DNA of 64,000 bases, from assembly GCA_963753115.1 (NCBI GenBank), contig CAVWBB010000007.1, positions 248,001 through 312,000 on the forward strand, read 5' to 3'. The notes under the pieces are model-generated. The model saw only the letters and a program-made list of their open reading frames with translations. It was not told where the DNA came from and ran no database searches. A program made the position numbers and the translations under genes. Source of the DNA: Bog-473 sp963753115 (GTDB lineage Bacteria; Actinomycetota; Acidimicrobiia; Acidimicrobiales; RAAP-2). Shown here one piece after another: positions 52,898-60,931 of this stretch (position 1 is the stretch's first letter; the number at the start of each line of letters is the position of its first letter).

Positions 52898-53612
52898 ATG
52901 GCCGGCCGCGTGCGCCTCCGCCCGCGCCTCCGCCACCGTCTCCGCCACCGACGGCACGTTGTGCTGAGCCGCCTGCTCCAACCCCTGCTGTCCCTGCACG
53001 GTTGGCCCGCCTACCTGTTGGTCGGCCTGCTCGTGTTCGCCGAGGCGGCCATCATGTTGGGGTTCGTCTTCCCGGGTGAGACGGCCGCCATCCTCGGTGG
53101 TGTCCTGGCCTCCAAGGCGGGGGTGGACCTGACCGGCATCGTGACCATCGTCGTGGTGTGCGCCATCGTCGGCGATTCGGTGGGCTACGCCGTCGGCGAG
53201 CGCTGGGGCCGCCAGCTGCTGCAGCTCGGACCGCTGCGAAAGCGGCAGAAGGGCCTCGACACCGCCCTGGACCAGCTGAACCGCCGCGGGCCCGTGGCGG
53301 TCTTCGTCGCCCGCTTCTCCGCCTTCCTGCGCGCCGTCGTCCCGGGCCTGGCCGGCATGTCCGACATGCACTACCGGACCTTCTTCGCAGCCAACGCCGT
53401 CGGGGGCCTGTGTTGGGGCGTCCTCTACACGCTGCTCGGCTATTTCATCGGCCAGCGCGTGGAGAAGGCGACGGGTATCGCGTCCGACATCCTGCTCGGC
53501 CTCATCGTCGTGGTGATCGTGGTGCTCATCGTGCGCCATCGGCGCAAGAGCAAAGGAGGAGATCGAGGGACCTTCGGAGCGCCCGGCCCCGGAGGGCGAC
53601 GCCGCCGCCTGA
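52898..53612 (+). CDS. DedA-family membrane protein (frameshifted near 3' end)
   Basis: About 238 residues. Core: FAEAAIMLGFVFPGETAAILGGVLA, GDSVGYAVGERWG, VAVFVARFSAFLRAVVPGLAGMSDM (conserved Arg) and AANAVGGLCWGVLYTLLGYFIG. DedA/SNARE-associated proteins flip lipid carriers such as undecaprenyl phosphate or phospholipids. The start is uncertain: ATG 52898 gives an Arg/His-rich N-terminus, GTG 52961 starts nearer the first helix. One extra G at about 53555 breaks the frame; corrected, it ends with KSKEEIEGPSERPAPEGDAA at TGA 53610-53612. Confidence 0.85.
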
Positions 53613-53622
53613 TCCTCCGGGC

Positions 53623-55074
53623 TCAGGCCGGCCCTCCCAACACCGAACGGTCCCCGGCGCGCAGGCCGGCGACGACCCGGGCAAACTCGCCCGCGGCATC
53701 ATCGCCTTGCGCGTCGGTGTCCATGAAGTGCACGGCGCCGGGATCGGTGCGGTCGATCCCGAAGAGACCGTAACGAGGCTCGTAGCTGCCCCACTCGTAG
53801 TTGTCCATCAGCGACCAGTGGAAGTAGGCCTGCACCGGGACGCCCGAGGCCACGGCGTCGACCATCGCACCGAGGTGCTCCCGCACATAGCGGGGCCGGT
53901 CCATACCGTCGTCGCGGGGCGTCGGCACACCGTCGCGCACCCGTGTCGCCATGCCGTTCTCGACGACCCATAAGGGGAGTCCCGGGCGTAGCGCGGACTC
54001 AGTCACGCACCAGTTGCGCAGCGCCGCCGGGTGCGACTCGACATCCCAGTAGGCGCGGCTGAAGGACCAGTCCCGTGTGCCCGCTGCCGTGCGCCGCCCC
54101 GGAGCCCGCATGGCATGGCTGGCCACGGGGTCGTACCAGTCGAAGCCGACGGCATCGAGGCAGCGCGGCCGCGTCGACGCGTGCACGGCGGTCACCACCC
54201 GACGCGGCGCCTGGCGCCGCGTCGCACGACGCAGCCGCGTCCAGGCGCCACCGCGTCCAAGCTCACGAACCGCGCCGTAGGGGCAGACGGCGGCGAAGAA
54301 CCGGCGGATCACCGCCTCCCCGGCGTGGCGCGGCGGAAAGGCGGCGTCGTGCACCGTCCGGCGCTCGTCCACGTAGCGGTCCACGTCCTCGGGGCCGACA
54401 TCGGCCTCGCGGAGCTGCAAGAGGTCGAGCAGCATGCGGTCGTGCTCGTAGATCGACGACGAGCTGGTGTTCATGGTGACCTCGGCCTCGGGCTGCACTC
54501 CCGACACGACGTCGGCCGCCAGCACATGCCCGGTCAGGAGGTTGTCAAGCGCGCAGAAGGCGTCCGAGACGGCCATGCGCCGCCCAGGCGGGCACGATCC
54601 CTCGATCCAGCCCATCAGCGTCACGATGTTGGGCTCGTTGATCGTCACCCAGCGCCGGCAGTACGGCGCCAGCGCCGGCACGACCCGCTCCACGTGCCGG
54701 GCGAAGACGTCGGGCGAGCCCGGCCGCAGCCAGAACTCCTCGCCCAGCCACCACGGGTGGGTGAAGTGGTGCAACGTGACGATGGGCTCCAAGCCCCGCG
54801 CCGTGCAGAGGGACAGGATCTCGGCGTAGCGCTCCAGCGCGGCGGCGTCGAAGGCGCCGGGCCGGGGCTCCAGGCGAGCCCACTCCACCGACAGGCGGAA
54901 GGCGTTCGAGCCGATGGCAGCGGCCCGGTCGAGCGCCTCCTCGGGGTGGCGCCAGAAATCGCAGGCGAGCCCGGAGCGGGCGGCGCGACCGGCGCCCTCC
55001 CAGGCGGCCCAGTTGTTCTGCGGCTCGCCGTCGCCGTTGAAGCCGCCCTCGATCTGGAATCCCGATGTCGCCAC
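53623..55074 (-). CDS. Glycoside hydrolase family 1 (beta-glucosidase-like)
   Basis: 483 residues as read from GTG 55074. Acid/base Glu147 in VTINEPNI, nucleophile Glu372 in WVVENGMA, and VATSGFQIEGG at the N-terminus. The family normally begins about ten residues earlier; in the same frame LLGEGFAVG precedes this codon but no ATG or GTG does, so the true start is either non-standard or hidden by an indel near 55080-55150. The insertion around 220-300 makes it differ from plain beta-glucosidases. Cytoplasmic; it cleaves beta-glycosides such as glucosides or galactosides. Converges on the DedA gene with a 10-bp gap. Confidence 0.88.
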   Translation of the reverse strand: MATSGFQIEGGFNGDGEPQNNWAAWEGAGRAARSGLACDFWRHPEEALDRAAAIGSNAFRLSVEWARLEPRPGAFDAAALERYAEILSLCTARGLEPIVTLHHFTHPWWLGEEFWLRPGSPDVFARHVERVVPALAPYCRRWVTINEPNIVTLMGWIEGSCPPGRRMAVSDAFCALDNLLTGHVLAADVVSGVQPEAEVTMNTSSSSIYEHDRMLLDLLQLREADVGPEDVDRYVDERRTVHDAAFPPRHAGEAVIRRFFAAVCPYGAVRELGRGGAWTRLRRATRRQAPRRVVTAVHASTRPRCLDAVGFDWYDPVASHAMRAPGRRTAAGTRDWSFSRAYWDVESHPAALRNWCVTESALRPGLPLWVVENGMATRVRDGVPTPRDDGMDRPRYVREHLGAMVDAVASGVPVQAYFHWSLMDNYEWGSYEPRYGLFGIDRTDPGAVHFMDTDAQGDDAAGEFARVVAGLRAGDRSVLGGPA

Positions 55075-55241
55075 TCCGACGGCGAAGCCCTCGCCGAGCA
55101 GGCTCGCTCCCTCGTTCGCGCGAGGACGCCGGGTCGGCGCGCCGGTGGGCGCGGGGAGGGCGTCGTTGCGTCGGGCACCCGATCAGCTTGGCAGGCGGAG
55201 CGGGTGACCGCCCCGCTCCGGCCCGTTTGCGAAACCGTTGC

Positions 55242-55841
55242 TCAGTGCGGCTTGGCCACCGAACGCATGCTGGCGAGCGCGGTCGAGACGATGTCGACCT
55301 CGTCGCGTGCGTGGCGGACGAGGGAGCGCACCTGCGGCTCGGTGGCGTCGCTCCCGGCGCGCACGGCCGCCGCCTGCACGTCGCGGGCAGCCCCGATCAC
55401 CTCGGCCACCTGGCGGCGCACGTCGGCCCGGCTCGACCCTTGGGGCAGCCGGCGCTCCAGGCGGAGCAGCTTGTCGAGCTGGTCGGCGACGCCGTGCAGC
55501 GACCGGCACACCGACGGCAACTCGGCCACGGGGGCGTCCTGCGACTCGGCATGGGCCACGGCGATCTCTGCGTCCTCGACCGCGACCCACATGCGCCGGC
55601 GGACCCGGGAGGCCGCGCCGTGGCTGAGGTCCTCGGGGGTGGCCCGGCCAACGACGCGCTCGCGGCCTGCGGCGAAGAGCGCGAGCGTGGCAAGGACCCC
55701 CCGCACGGCCACGTGCCCGTGCAGCAACCGCCAGTGCCGGCGTACGTAGCTGCGCCCGAGCAGGAAGGCGGCCACGAGCCCCAGCACGACGACCAGGCCG
55801 GCGATGAGGAAGAATTCGATGACGTGGGCCACGAAGGTCAC
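55242..55841 (-). CDS. Single-pass membrane protein, unknown function
   Basis: 199 residues from GTG 55841. One strong transmembrane helix near the N-terminus (VIEFFLIAGLVVVLGLVAAFLLG), followed by a mainly helical cytoplasmic part rich in Arg, Ala and Glu with a coiled-coil look (VADQLDKLLRLERRLPQG, ARDVQAAAVRAG). No known motif. Divergent from the membrane protein at 55894 with a 52-bp gap. Function unknown. Confidence 0.65.
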   Translation of the reverse strand: MTFVAHVIEFFLIAGLVVVLGLVAAFLLGRSYVRRHWRLLHGHVAVRGVLATLALFAAGRERVVGRATPEDLSHGAASRVRRRMWVAVEDAEIAVAHAESQDAPVAELPSVCRSLHGVADQLDKLLRLERRLPQGSSRADVRRQVAEVIGAARDVQAAAVRAGSDATEPQVRSLVRHARDEVDIVSTALASMRSVAKPH

Positions 55842-55881
55842 GGGGTCAATGCTACGCGGGAGAATCCGGATGTATCGGCAG

Positions 55882-55887
55882 TACCCT
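55882..55887 (+). promoter_or_regulatory. Putative -10 (TACCCT) of a leaderless promoter
   Basis: TACCCT, six bases, then ATG 55894. Confidence 0.55.
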
Positions 55888-55893
55888 TGAGGG

Positions 55894-56709
55894 ATGGAAC
55901 CCGAGGGACCGGGGGGCACCGAGAGGCTGCCCGCTCCGCCCCCGTCCGTGCCCGCCTGGCAGCCTGGGATCCCCTCCATCCGCGAGCACCTGCCCAGCCT
56001 GATCTTCGGCGCCGCGCTCCCGATCGGGATCTACTTCCTGGTCAGAAGCCATGTGCACACCGACGCCGAGGCGCTGATCGTCGCCGGCTGCTTCTCCGTG
56101 GGCTGGATCCTCCTGCAGTTCATCCGCCAGCGCACCGTCGACGTGGTCGGGGTCGCCGTCCTCGTCGGCTTCGTGGCCGGCGTGATCGCCTCCACCCTGC
56201 TCGGGGGCAACGCCTACGTGCTCAAGGTCCGCGACGGGTTCTTCACCCTGCTCTTCGGGATCGCCTGCATCGTGACGCTCTTCACCCACGAGCGGCCGGC
56301 GTACTTCTACGTCAACCGCTACCTCTCGGCCGGCACCGATCCCTTCAAGGTGTCCGCCTTCGACCGGTTGCACGAACTGCCGGTCGGGCGCCACACGTTC
56401 CGCACCTTGTCCGTGGTCTGGGGCATCGGGCTCGTGGTGGAGGCGTCGTCCCGGCTCATCTTGGCCGACCTCTTGCCCACCGGGACGTTCCTGGCGGTGT
56501 CGCCCTTCATCACCGCCACCGTCATCGGCAGCCTGTTCGCTTTCACCACCGCCTATATGAAGCGCACGCAGATCGAGTCGGCCGCCCTGATGAGGCGCCT
56601 CGTCCACGAGGGCGCCTCCGACGCCGCAGCTGCACCCGCACCCGAGACCGGTTCCGACACCACCCCGGGCGGCGACGCCGACGGGCCAGCATCGACCACA
56701 CCCAGCTGA
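55894..56709 (+). CDS. Polytopic membrane protein, VC0807-like
   Basis: 271 residues. About six hydrophobic segments between residues 33 and 225, basic loops, and a long Ala/Pro/Asp/Thr-rich tail after LMRRLVHEGA. The order of segments (IFGAALPIGIYFLVRSHVH, then FTLLFGIACIVTLFTHERPAYFYVNRYL) matches the VC0807/DUF3159-like group of unknown function. Leaderless start at ATG 55894. No operon partner close on the same strand. Confidence 0.7.
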   Translation: MEPEGPGGTERLPAPPPSVPAWQPGIPSIREHLPSLIFGAALPIGIYFLVRSHVHTDAEALIVAGCFSVGWILLQFIRQRTVDVVGVAVLVGFVAGVIASTLLGGNAYVLKVRDGFFTLLFGIACIVTLFTHERPAYFYVNRYLSAGTDPFKVSAFDRLHELPVGRHTFRTLSVVWGIGLVVEASSRLILADLLPTGTFLAVSPFITATVIGSLFAFTTAYMKRTQIESAALMRRLVHEGASDAAAAPAPETGSDTTPGGDADGPASTTPS

Positions 56710-57044
56710 CCCGCTCCCGCCCTCGGACCCGCGTGCGGGCTGCAGGCCCGGAGACGTCTCGGCGCGGCAAGCGAGCCGGTGGGAAGGTTCCACGGACTCT
56801 AAACGAATCTGTGCATAGTTTCGACGGAGACTCCCCGTCGATCTCGTCCTCCAGCGGAGTGCGGGCTGACAACGCGAGCTGCGGGCTGGCCTCGTCTGGG
56901 GGCGAAATCGAGCATTCCTGACGGTCGGCCAGCGCGTTCAGCGCGGCCGGCCCACCGCACCTGACGCCGGGTTCGGTAGCCTCGGCGGCGCCCAGCGCTG
57001 CGGACGGCGGGGCACAGCGAAGAGCGGACAGCGAAGGGAGCACC
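56710..57044. other. Intergenic region, 335 bp
   Basis: Between a membrane protein gene and a crotonase gene on the same strand. No small gene, hairpin terminator or operator palindrome is convincing; one CTGACG half-site at about 56959 has no matching second half. The end carries AGGGAG as ribosome-binding site for ATG 57045. Confidence 0.5.
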
Positions 57045-57818
57045 ATGGCAGACGAAGTGCTGCGGGAACGCCAGGGGCACATCGAGATCCTCACCATCAA
57101 CCGCCCCGAGGCGCGCAACGCCATCAACGGCGCGGTGAGCAAGGCGATGTCGGCGGCCATGGACGAGCTCACCGACGACGCCGGGTGCTGGGTCGTCGTG
57201 ATCACTGGGAGCGGGGACAAGGCGTTCAGCGCCGGCATGGACCTCAAGGCGTTCAGCAGCGGCGAGGGCGGGGACATCATGGGCGCGAGCGGTGGTTTCG
57301 GCGGGCTCACCCAGCGAGAGTTTCCCAAGCCGATCATCGCCGCGGTCAACGGGTCGGCCCTGGCCGGCGGCTTCGAGATCATGCTCTCGTGTGACCTCGT
57401 GGTCGCCGCCGAGCACGCCACCTTCGGCATCCCCGAGGCCAAGCGGGGCCTGATCGCCGGGGCGGGCGGCCTCATCCGCATGCCCAAGCGCCTGCCCATT
57501 GCGGTCGCACTCGAGCTGGCCATGACGGGCGACGCCATCGATGCTGCCCGGGCCTTCGAACTCGGCCTCGTCAACAAGGTGGTGGCGGCCGACGCGCTGC
57601 TCGCCGAGGCCACCGCACTGGCCGAGCGCATCGCGGCGAACGCCCCTCTGGCCGTTCGCTACTCCAAGAGCGTCATGAAGCGCGCCGCCGAGGTCTCCGA
57701 GGCCGAGGGCTGGAAGATCAACGGCGAGGCCGTTGGCGTCGTCTTCAGCTCGGCGGACGCCCAGGAGGGACCTCTCGCCTTCGCCGAGAAACGCCCACCG
57801 AACTGGCAGGGCAAGTAG
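57045..57818 (+). CDS. Enoyl-CoA hydratase/isomerase (crotonase)
   Basis: 257 residues. INRPEARNAIN at the N-terminus, first oxyanion loop FSAGMDLKAF, second NGSALAGGFEIMLSCDLVVAA, then TFGIPEAKRGLIAGAGGL with the catalytic-site Glu (EAKRG). This is the pattern of ordinary enoyl-CoA hydratases of beta-oxidation, unlike the EchA20 ring hydrolase at 1973. Catalyses hydration of trans-2-enoyl-CoA. A small membrane protein gene follows after 4 bp. Confidence 0.9.
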   Translation: MADEVLRERQGHIEILTINRPEARNAINGAVSKAMSAAMDELTDDAGCWVVVITGSGDKAFSAGMDLKAFSSGEGGDIMGASGGFGGLTQREFPKPIIAAVNGSALAGGFEIMLSCDLVVAAEHATFGIPEAKRGLIAGAGGLIRMPKRLPIAVALELAMTGDAIDAARAFELGLVNKVVAADALLAEATALAERIAANAPLAVRYSKSVMKRAAEVSEAEGWKINGEAVGVVFSSADAQEGPLAFAEKRPPNWQGK

Positions 57819-57822
57819 CGCG

Positions 57823-58227
57823 GTGCTGGCTCCTGCGCTCGACACCATCCGGCTGACCCTCCACGTCCTGGCGGCCACCGTCTGGGTGGGCGGGCAGATC
57901 GTCATGACCGGACTGGTTGGCCCGGCTCGCGGGCTGGGGCCCGACGCCCCCAAGACCCTGGCCCGGGCTTTCGCCCGGCTGGCCTGGCCCGCCTATGTGG
58001 TGCTCCTGGCCACCGGCGTGTGGAACGTGACGGCCGTCCACTATTCCGACCAGAGCTCGGCCTGGAAGGCCGTGCTGATGGCCAAGATCGCCGTGGTCCT
58101 CCTGGCCGGGTTGGGCGTCCTGCTGCACCAGCGCGCCACCTCGCCACGCCAGCTGGCCCTCTGGGGGTCGGTGGGAGGCCTGGCCAGCGTGGCCGCGCTG
58201 GTGATGGGCATCCTTCTGGCCGGGTGA
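57823..58227 (+). CDS. Small membrane protein, CopD/DUF2269-like
   Basis: 134 residues from GTG 57823. Four hydrophobic segments with TLHVLAATVWVGGQIVMTG first; the HxxxxxxWxGG pattern with FARLAWPAYVVLLATGVWN is typical of CopD-like and DUF2269 proteins that may bind haem or copper. ATG is absent near the start. It follows the crotonase by 4 bp, so the two are probably co-expressed, though no functional link is known. Confidence 0.7.
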   Translation: MLAPALDTIRLTLHVLAATVWVGGQIVMTGLVGPARGLGPDAPKTLARAFARLAWPAYVVLLATGVWNVTAVHYSDQSSAWKAVLMAKIAVVLLAGLGVLLHQRATSPRQLALWGSVGGLASVAALVMGILLAG

Positions 58228-58354
58228 CTCCGAACACCTTTCGTGACGCCCCGGTGAACACCTGCGCTTCCCGGTGTGGGGGAATTGCGGGCGGGAATGG
58301 GTCTAACCTGGAAATCAGTTCACCGACCGATGGACCCAGGTGAAGGAGAACATC

Positions 58355-58570
58355 ATGCTCGCTGACATTTTCGGACCCGACCTGCTCATCGTGGCCATCG
58401 TCCTCGTTGTGCTGCTCTTCGGCGGTGCCGCCATCCCCAAGCTGGCCCGCAATCTCGGCTCGGCCAAGAACCAGTTCGAGAAGGGCATGGAGGAGGGCAA
58501 GGCGGCGGGTACGACCTCCGCCGCCGCCGACACGCCGGCCCCCACCGAGGAGAAGGCACCGGGCGCGTGA
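58355..58570 (+). CDS. tatA: TatA, twin-arginine translocase subunit
   Basis: 71 residues. MLADIFGPDLLIVAIVLVVLLFG forms the N-terminal membrane helix, followed by the amphipathic helix IPKLARNLGSAKNQFEKGM and a flexible acidic tail (PAPTEEKAPGA), the standard TatA plan. AAGGAG 7 bp before ATG 58355 decides the start; an upstream in-frame GTG at 58340 would include the ribosome-binding site. It oligomerises to let folded proteins with RR signal peptides cross the membrane. tatC is not in the window. Confidence 0.9.
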   Translation: MLADIFGPDLLIVAIVLVVLLFGGAAIPKLARNLGSAKNQFEKGMEEGKAAGTTSAAADTPAPTEEKAPGA

Positions 58571-58612
58571 TGCCGCGGCCGACATCGGCCGCGCGCTCAC
58601 CCTGGGGGGGCC

Positions 58613-59923
58613 ATGGCTTCTGACGTCCTCGCCGTGGCCGACCGCCTCTGGCGAGGCGAGGTTTCGACGTCCACCTTCCACCCGGTCGATCACATCGGCG
58701 GCTTCGTCGAGATCACCGACGGCGTCGGCTTCTGTCCCTCCTTCGCCAACGTCTCCTCTTTCGCCACCGAGGACGGCCTCGTCCTCGTCGACACCGGCAG
58801 CGCCCCCCTGGCCAAGGTCGTTCACGACGACATCCGCACCTGGAGCCCGGCGCCACTCCACACCGCCGTCTACTCGCACGGGCACATCGACCACGTCTTC
58901 GGGGTACCGGTGTGGGAGGAGGAAGCGGCCGCCGAGGGCTGGGCCGCCCCCGAGGTCATCGCGCACCATGCCCTGCCCGCCCGCTTCGACCGTTACATCT
59001 TCACCGCCGGCTACAACACCATCATCAACCGTCGACAGTTCGGCTTCACCGACCTGAACTGGCCGACGGAGTACCGCTACCCCGACCGGACCTACCACGA
59101 CACGTTGGACCTCTCGATCGGCGGCCTCGACTTCGCCCTGCGCCACGAGAAGGGCGAAACGGACGACCACACGGTCACATGGCAGCCCGACGCCCGGGTG
59201 CTGTGCTGCGGCGACCTCTTCATCTGGGCCTCGCCCAACGCGGGCAATCCGCAGAAAGTGCAGCGCTACCCGCGGGAGTGGGCCGCCGCCCTGCGGCGCA
59301 TGCTGCTGCTCGACGCGGAGTTCCTCCTGCCCGGCCACGGCTTCCCCGTCATGGGAGCCGACAGGGTCCGCCAGGCGCTCACCGACACGGCAGACCTCCT
59401 CGACTCCCTGGTCGACCAGACCCTGGCCGTCATGAACGCGGGCGGGCGGTTGGACGACGCCATTCACGCCGTGCGCGTCCCCGCGGCCCTCGAGGCCCGC
59501 CCCTACCTCCAACCGGTCTACGACGAGCCCGAGTTCATCGTGCACACGGTGTGGCGCCAGTACGGCGGCTGGTGGGACGGCAACCCCGCCACCTTGCAGC
59601 CGGCGGCCGAGCGCGCCCTGGCCACCGAGCTGGCGGCACTGGCCGGCGGACCCGGCGCCCTGGCCGACCGGGCCCTCGAGCTGCTGGCCCTGGCGAACGA
59701 CGCACCGGAATCCGAGCCCGCAGCAGCGGAAGGGGCGTTGCGGCTGGCTGGCCACCTGGCAGAGCACGCCTGGCTGGCCCGGCCCGACGACGAGGGCGTG
59801 CAGCGGGCGCGCCAGCAGGTCTTCGCCGCCCGGGCCGCCCGGGCCACCTCCACCATGGCCCGGGGCGTCTTCACCTGGGCCGCCAACGAATCGGCGGCGC
59901 CCCCGCACCCCCATCCACACTGA
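58613..59923 (+). CDS. MBL-fold hydrolase, alkyl-sulfatase-like
   Basis: 436 residues. Metal site H89-G-H91-I-D93-H94 in VYSHGHIDHVFG, later GETDDHTV, CCGDLFIW and LLPGHGFPV, as in class III (SdsA1-like) alkyl sulfatases. The dimerisation region includes EFIVHTVWRQYGGWWDGNPATL; a C-terminal lipid-transfer domain, present in full SdsA1, is missing. Probable substrates are sulfate or other esters of long-chain alcohols; hydrolysis would feed alcohols to dehydrogenases. Ends in a His/Pro-rich tail. Stands alone between tatA and the oxidase operon. Confidence 0.85.
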   Translation: MASDVLAVADRLWRGEVSTSTFHPVDHIGGFVEITDGVGFCPSFANVSSFATEDGLVLVDTGSAPLAKVVHDDIRTWSPAPLHTAVYSHGHIDHVFGVPVWEEEAAAEGWAAPEVIAHHALPARFDRYIFTAGYNTIINRRQFGFTDLNWPTEYRYPDRTYHDTLDLSIGGLDFALRHEKGETDDHTVTWQPDARVLCCGDLFIWASPNAGNPQKVQRYPREWAAALRRMLLLDAEFLLPGHGFPVMGADRVRQALTDTADLLDSLVDQTLAVMNAGGRLDDAIHAVRVPAALEARPYLQPVYDEPEFIVHTVWRQYGGWWDGNPATLQPAAERALATELAALAGGPGALADRALELLALANDAPESEPAAAEGALRLAGHLAEHAWLARPDDEGVQRARQQVFAARAARATSTMARGVFTWAANESAAPPHPHPH

Positions 59924-59995
59924 CGTGCGGCGGAGCGCCACACCGCGCCCCTTCGCGGGCAGGGCTGCGATTTCCAATTTTTTTACCGGGTTCGC

Positions 59996-60001
59996 TAGTG
60001 T
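59996..60001 (+). promoter_or_regulatory. Putative -10 (TAGTGT) of the oxidase operon
   Basis: TAGTGT, six bases, then GTG 60008 of ctaC. A TTTTTTT tract lies about 20 bp upstream. Confidence 0.55.
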
Positions 60002-60007
60002 CGGCGC

Positions 60008-60931
60008 GTGGACTCGTCGCTGACCAGCCCGTCTTCCGACACACCCGAAACCCCAGCTCCCAGCGCCAAGCGTCCACGTCGCCGACTGGCCGCCGTGGTG
60101 GTCGGCCTGGGCGCCCTGCTCCTGACCGGCTGCCAGCTCCCCACGTTCGGCGCCTACAAGGGCGCCACCACCCAGGGGCAGTCCACTTTCCACCTCTGGC
60201 AGGGCTTCTTCATCGCCGGCATCATCGTCGGCGGCTTCACCCTTCTCCTCATCATCTGGGCCGTCGTTCGCTACCGGCGTCGCTCCGACGACCTGCCGGT
60301 GCAGACGCAGTACCACACGCTCACCGAGATCATCTACACCGTCGTGCCCATCCTGATCGTCCTCGGGCTCTTCTGGGCGACGGTGGTCGTGGAGAACAAG
60401 GTCACCGCGGTGGAGCCCAAGCCCGCCGCTGTCATCCACGTGTACGCCTTCCAATGGGGCTGGGAGTTCGAGTACCCCAACGGGGTCAAGGTGATCGGCC
60501 AGACCACCGACGCGCCCACCATGGTGCTGCCCACCGGACAGACGACGCGCATCTACCTGCGCTCGTACGACGTGCTGCACGGTTTCTACGTGCCCGAGTT
60601 CAACTTCAGCCGGTACGCCAGCCCCGGCTACTGGACCAGCTTCGACCTCAATGTGCTGCACAACGGGGTCTACCGCGGGCAGTGCACGCAGCTGTGCGGG
60701 CTGTATCACTCCATCATGTTCTTCAACGTGCGTTCCGTCTCCCCGACCGCCTATGCGGTGTGGCTGCGTACCGAGCGCGCCTTCCAGACGGCCCACCCCT
60801 CGTCCATCGGCCAGCTCCCGGCCTCCCTCCATGCCAACCAGAACGGAACGGTGCCCAGCTACTCTGGGAATTCCGGCAACTCGGGCAGCGGGAACACCGG
60901 CAATACAGGAGGTGTGCTCTACGGTGACTGA
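60008..60931 (+). CDS. ctaC: Cytochrome c oxidase subunit II
   Basis: 307 residues from GTG 60008. A basic N-terminus and lipobox LLLTGC make it a lipoprotein, as in other Gram-positive subunit II. Two membrane helices (about 70-92 and 113-133) follow, then the CuA cupredoxin domain with YAFQWGWEFEY, the first ligand His in SYDVLHGFYVPEF, and GQCTQLCGLYHSIMFF holding two Cys, a His and Met. It passes electrons from cytochrome c to subunit I. The tail beyond the CuA domain is long, low in complexity and rich in Ser, Gly, Asn and Thr. ctaD overlaps by 8 bp. Confidence 0.95.
   Translation: MDSSLTSPSSDTPETPAPSAKRPRRRLAAVVVGLGALLLTGCQLPTFGAYKGATTQGQSTFHLWQGFFIAGIIVGGFTLLLIIWAVVRYRRRSDDLPVQTQYHTLTEIIYTVVPILIVLGLFWATVVVENKVTAVEPKPAAVIHVYAFQWGWEFEYPNGVKVIGQTTDAPTMVLPTGQTTRIYLRSYDVLHGFYVPEFNFSRYASPGYWTSFDLNVLHNGVYRGQCTQLCGLYHSIMFFNVRSVSPTAYAVWLRTERAFQTAHPSSIGQLPASLHANQNGTVPSYSGNSGNSGSGNTGNTGGVLYGD

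Noticed and set aside
56955..56975. Fifth copy of the CTGACG palindrome before the crotonase at 57045
   Set aside because: Only one half-site is present; the second half does not match, and it lies about 85 bp from the start codon.
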